The position numbers were made by a program, and so were the translations under genes. DNA of 5,609 nt from Burkholderiales bacterium (lineage in GTDB: Bacteria; Pseudomonadota; Gammaproteobacteria; Burkholderiales; SG8-39), in contig JAENXP010000202.1 of NCBI GenBank assembly GCA_016649475.1, positions 1 through 5,609 on the forward strand, read 5' to 3'. The notes under the pieces are model-generated. The model was not told the origin of the DNA. It worked only from the letters and a program-made list of their open reading frames with translations, and did no database searches. This document shows positions 5,119 through 5,609 of this stretch, one piece after another; within the stretch, counting starts at the first letter, position 1, and each line of letters begins with the position of its first letter.

Positions 5119-5609
5119 CTTTCGTTCGCCTTCAGCGCCACTTTGTCCCGCACATAGAGCGGCACGGCCGCAGCCGCATCGACGCCCTGACCGGCGGCAA
5201 ACACCTGCTCCGCCAGACGCAGCATCGCGCCCGCATTCGGCACCGCGTCGGGGTCGGTACGCGAAATTGCGCCGCCGTAGCAATGTGCCAGTGCCGCGCC
5301 ATGCACGCGAAAACCGCTGCCGCAGCCGGTCCAGTGCCCGCCTTCGACCCGCGGTACCGCATCCGGCTGGTACAGGCCGGGCGCATCGATTTCGGTCCAC
5401 TCTGCGCCGCACTTTTGATATGCGCCATGGTACACCTCGCCCATGCGCGCATCGAGACAGGCGATCACCTTGTCGGCGCCGCAATTTTCCGCAAGAGCGA
5501 GCAAGGTGCAGATGCCGGCTACCGGCAGATCGCGCCCCAGAGCCAGTCCTTGCGCTATGCCGCAGGCAATGCGCAAACCGGTAAACGATCCGGGTCCTGC
5601 GCCATAGGC
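5115..5609 (-). CDS. tsaB: tRNA threonylcarbamoyladenosine modification protein TsaB, C-terminal part (cut by window edge)
   Basis: TsaB (YeaZ) is an ASKHA-fold partner of TsaD, needed to make N6-threonylcarbamoyladenosine at position 37 of ANN-decoding tRNAs. The last 164 residues are present; with a usual length of about 220-235, some 60 N-terminal residues lie beyond the right edge. The family hallmark GPGSFTGLRI sits at fragment residues 5-14, so the true frame continues to base 5609. A TTG at 5576 that could be mistaken for a start is the Leu of this motif. Other family-like stretches are DARMGEVY at 53-60 and PLYVRDKVA at 150-158. The stop overlaps the rimI start as ATGA. Co-location of tsaB and rimI is common in bacteria and supports both names. 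Confidence 0.95.
   Translation of the reverse strand, partial: AYGAGPGSFTGLRIACGIAQGLALGRDLPVAGICTLLALAENCGADKVIACLDARMGEVYHGAYQKCGAEWTEIDAPGLYQPDAVPRVEGGHWTGCGSGFRVHGAALAHCYGGAISRTDPDAVPNAGAMLRLAEQVFAAGQGVDAAAAVPLYVRDKVALKANER

Noticed and set aside
1..5609. CRISPR array, rRNA, integron attC sites, prophage or defence genes
   Set aside because: I looked for regularly spaced repeats, conserved RNA motifs and foreign-type genes and saw none; every sizeable gene is a housekeeping or respiration-related gene.

Overview
The window looks like ordinary chromosome of a GC-rich Gram-negative proteobacterium, most likely a betaproteobacterium. The grounds are a System I (Ccm) cytochrome c maturation operon, the tsaB-rimI-uracil-DNA glycosylase gene order, and a small Lys-rich protein starting MAKPNYQYEKRQK that I recall as conserved in beta- and gammaproteobacteria. 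The lineage call is inference. All nine supported genes lie on the minus strand, so the text below follows transcription from high to low coordinates.

Right block (5609 to 3896): the 3' part of tsaB (tRNA t6A modification), rimI (N-alpha-acetylation of ribosomal protein S18) and a family 4 uracil-DNA glycosylase. Each pair of neighbours shares an ATGA start/stop overlap, so the three genes form one translationally coupled unit. Its promoter and the start of tsaB lie beyond the right edge.

Middle (3895 to 2977): a 216-base gap carries a good sigma70-like promoter for a 56-residue Lys-rich protein of unknown function, which appears to start at TTG. A perfect 12-bp inverted repeat overlaps its stop codon. 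A gap of roughly 530 bases follows. It has no convincing gene but is unusually rich in short perfect inverted repeats, and it holds a TATAAT box pointing toward ccmA.

Left block (2976 to 1): ccmA, ccmB, ccmC, ccmD, ccmE and the first 89 codons of ccmF, very tightly packed. CcmA and CcmB form the ABC transporter part. CcmC and CcmD load haem onto the periplasmic chaperone CcmE, and CcmF begins the haem lyase that passes haem to apocytochrome c. ccmG and ccmH are presumably past the left edge.

I found no mobile-element gene, CRISPR array, tRNA or rRNA, and no evidence of a new multi-gene system. The least explained sequence is the 2977-3510 intergenic region.
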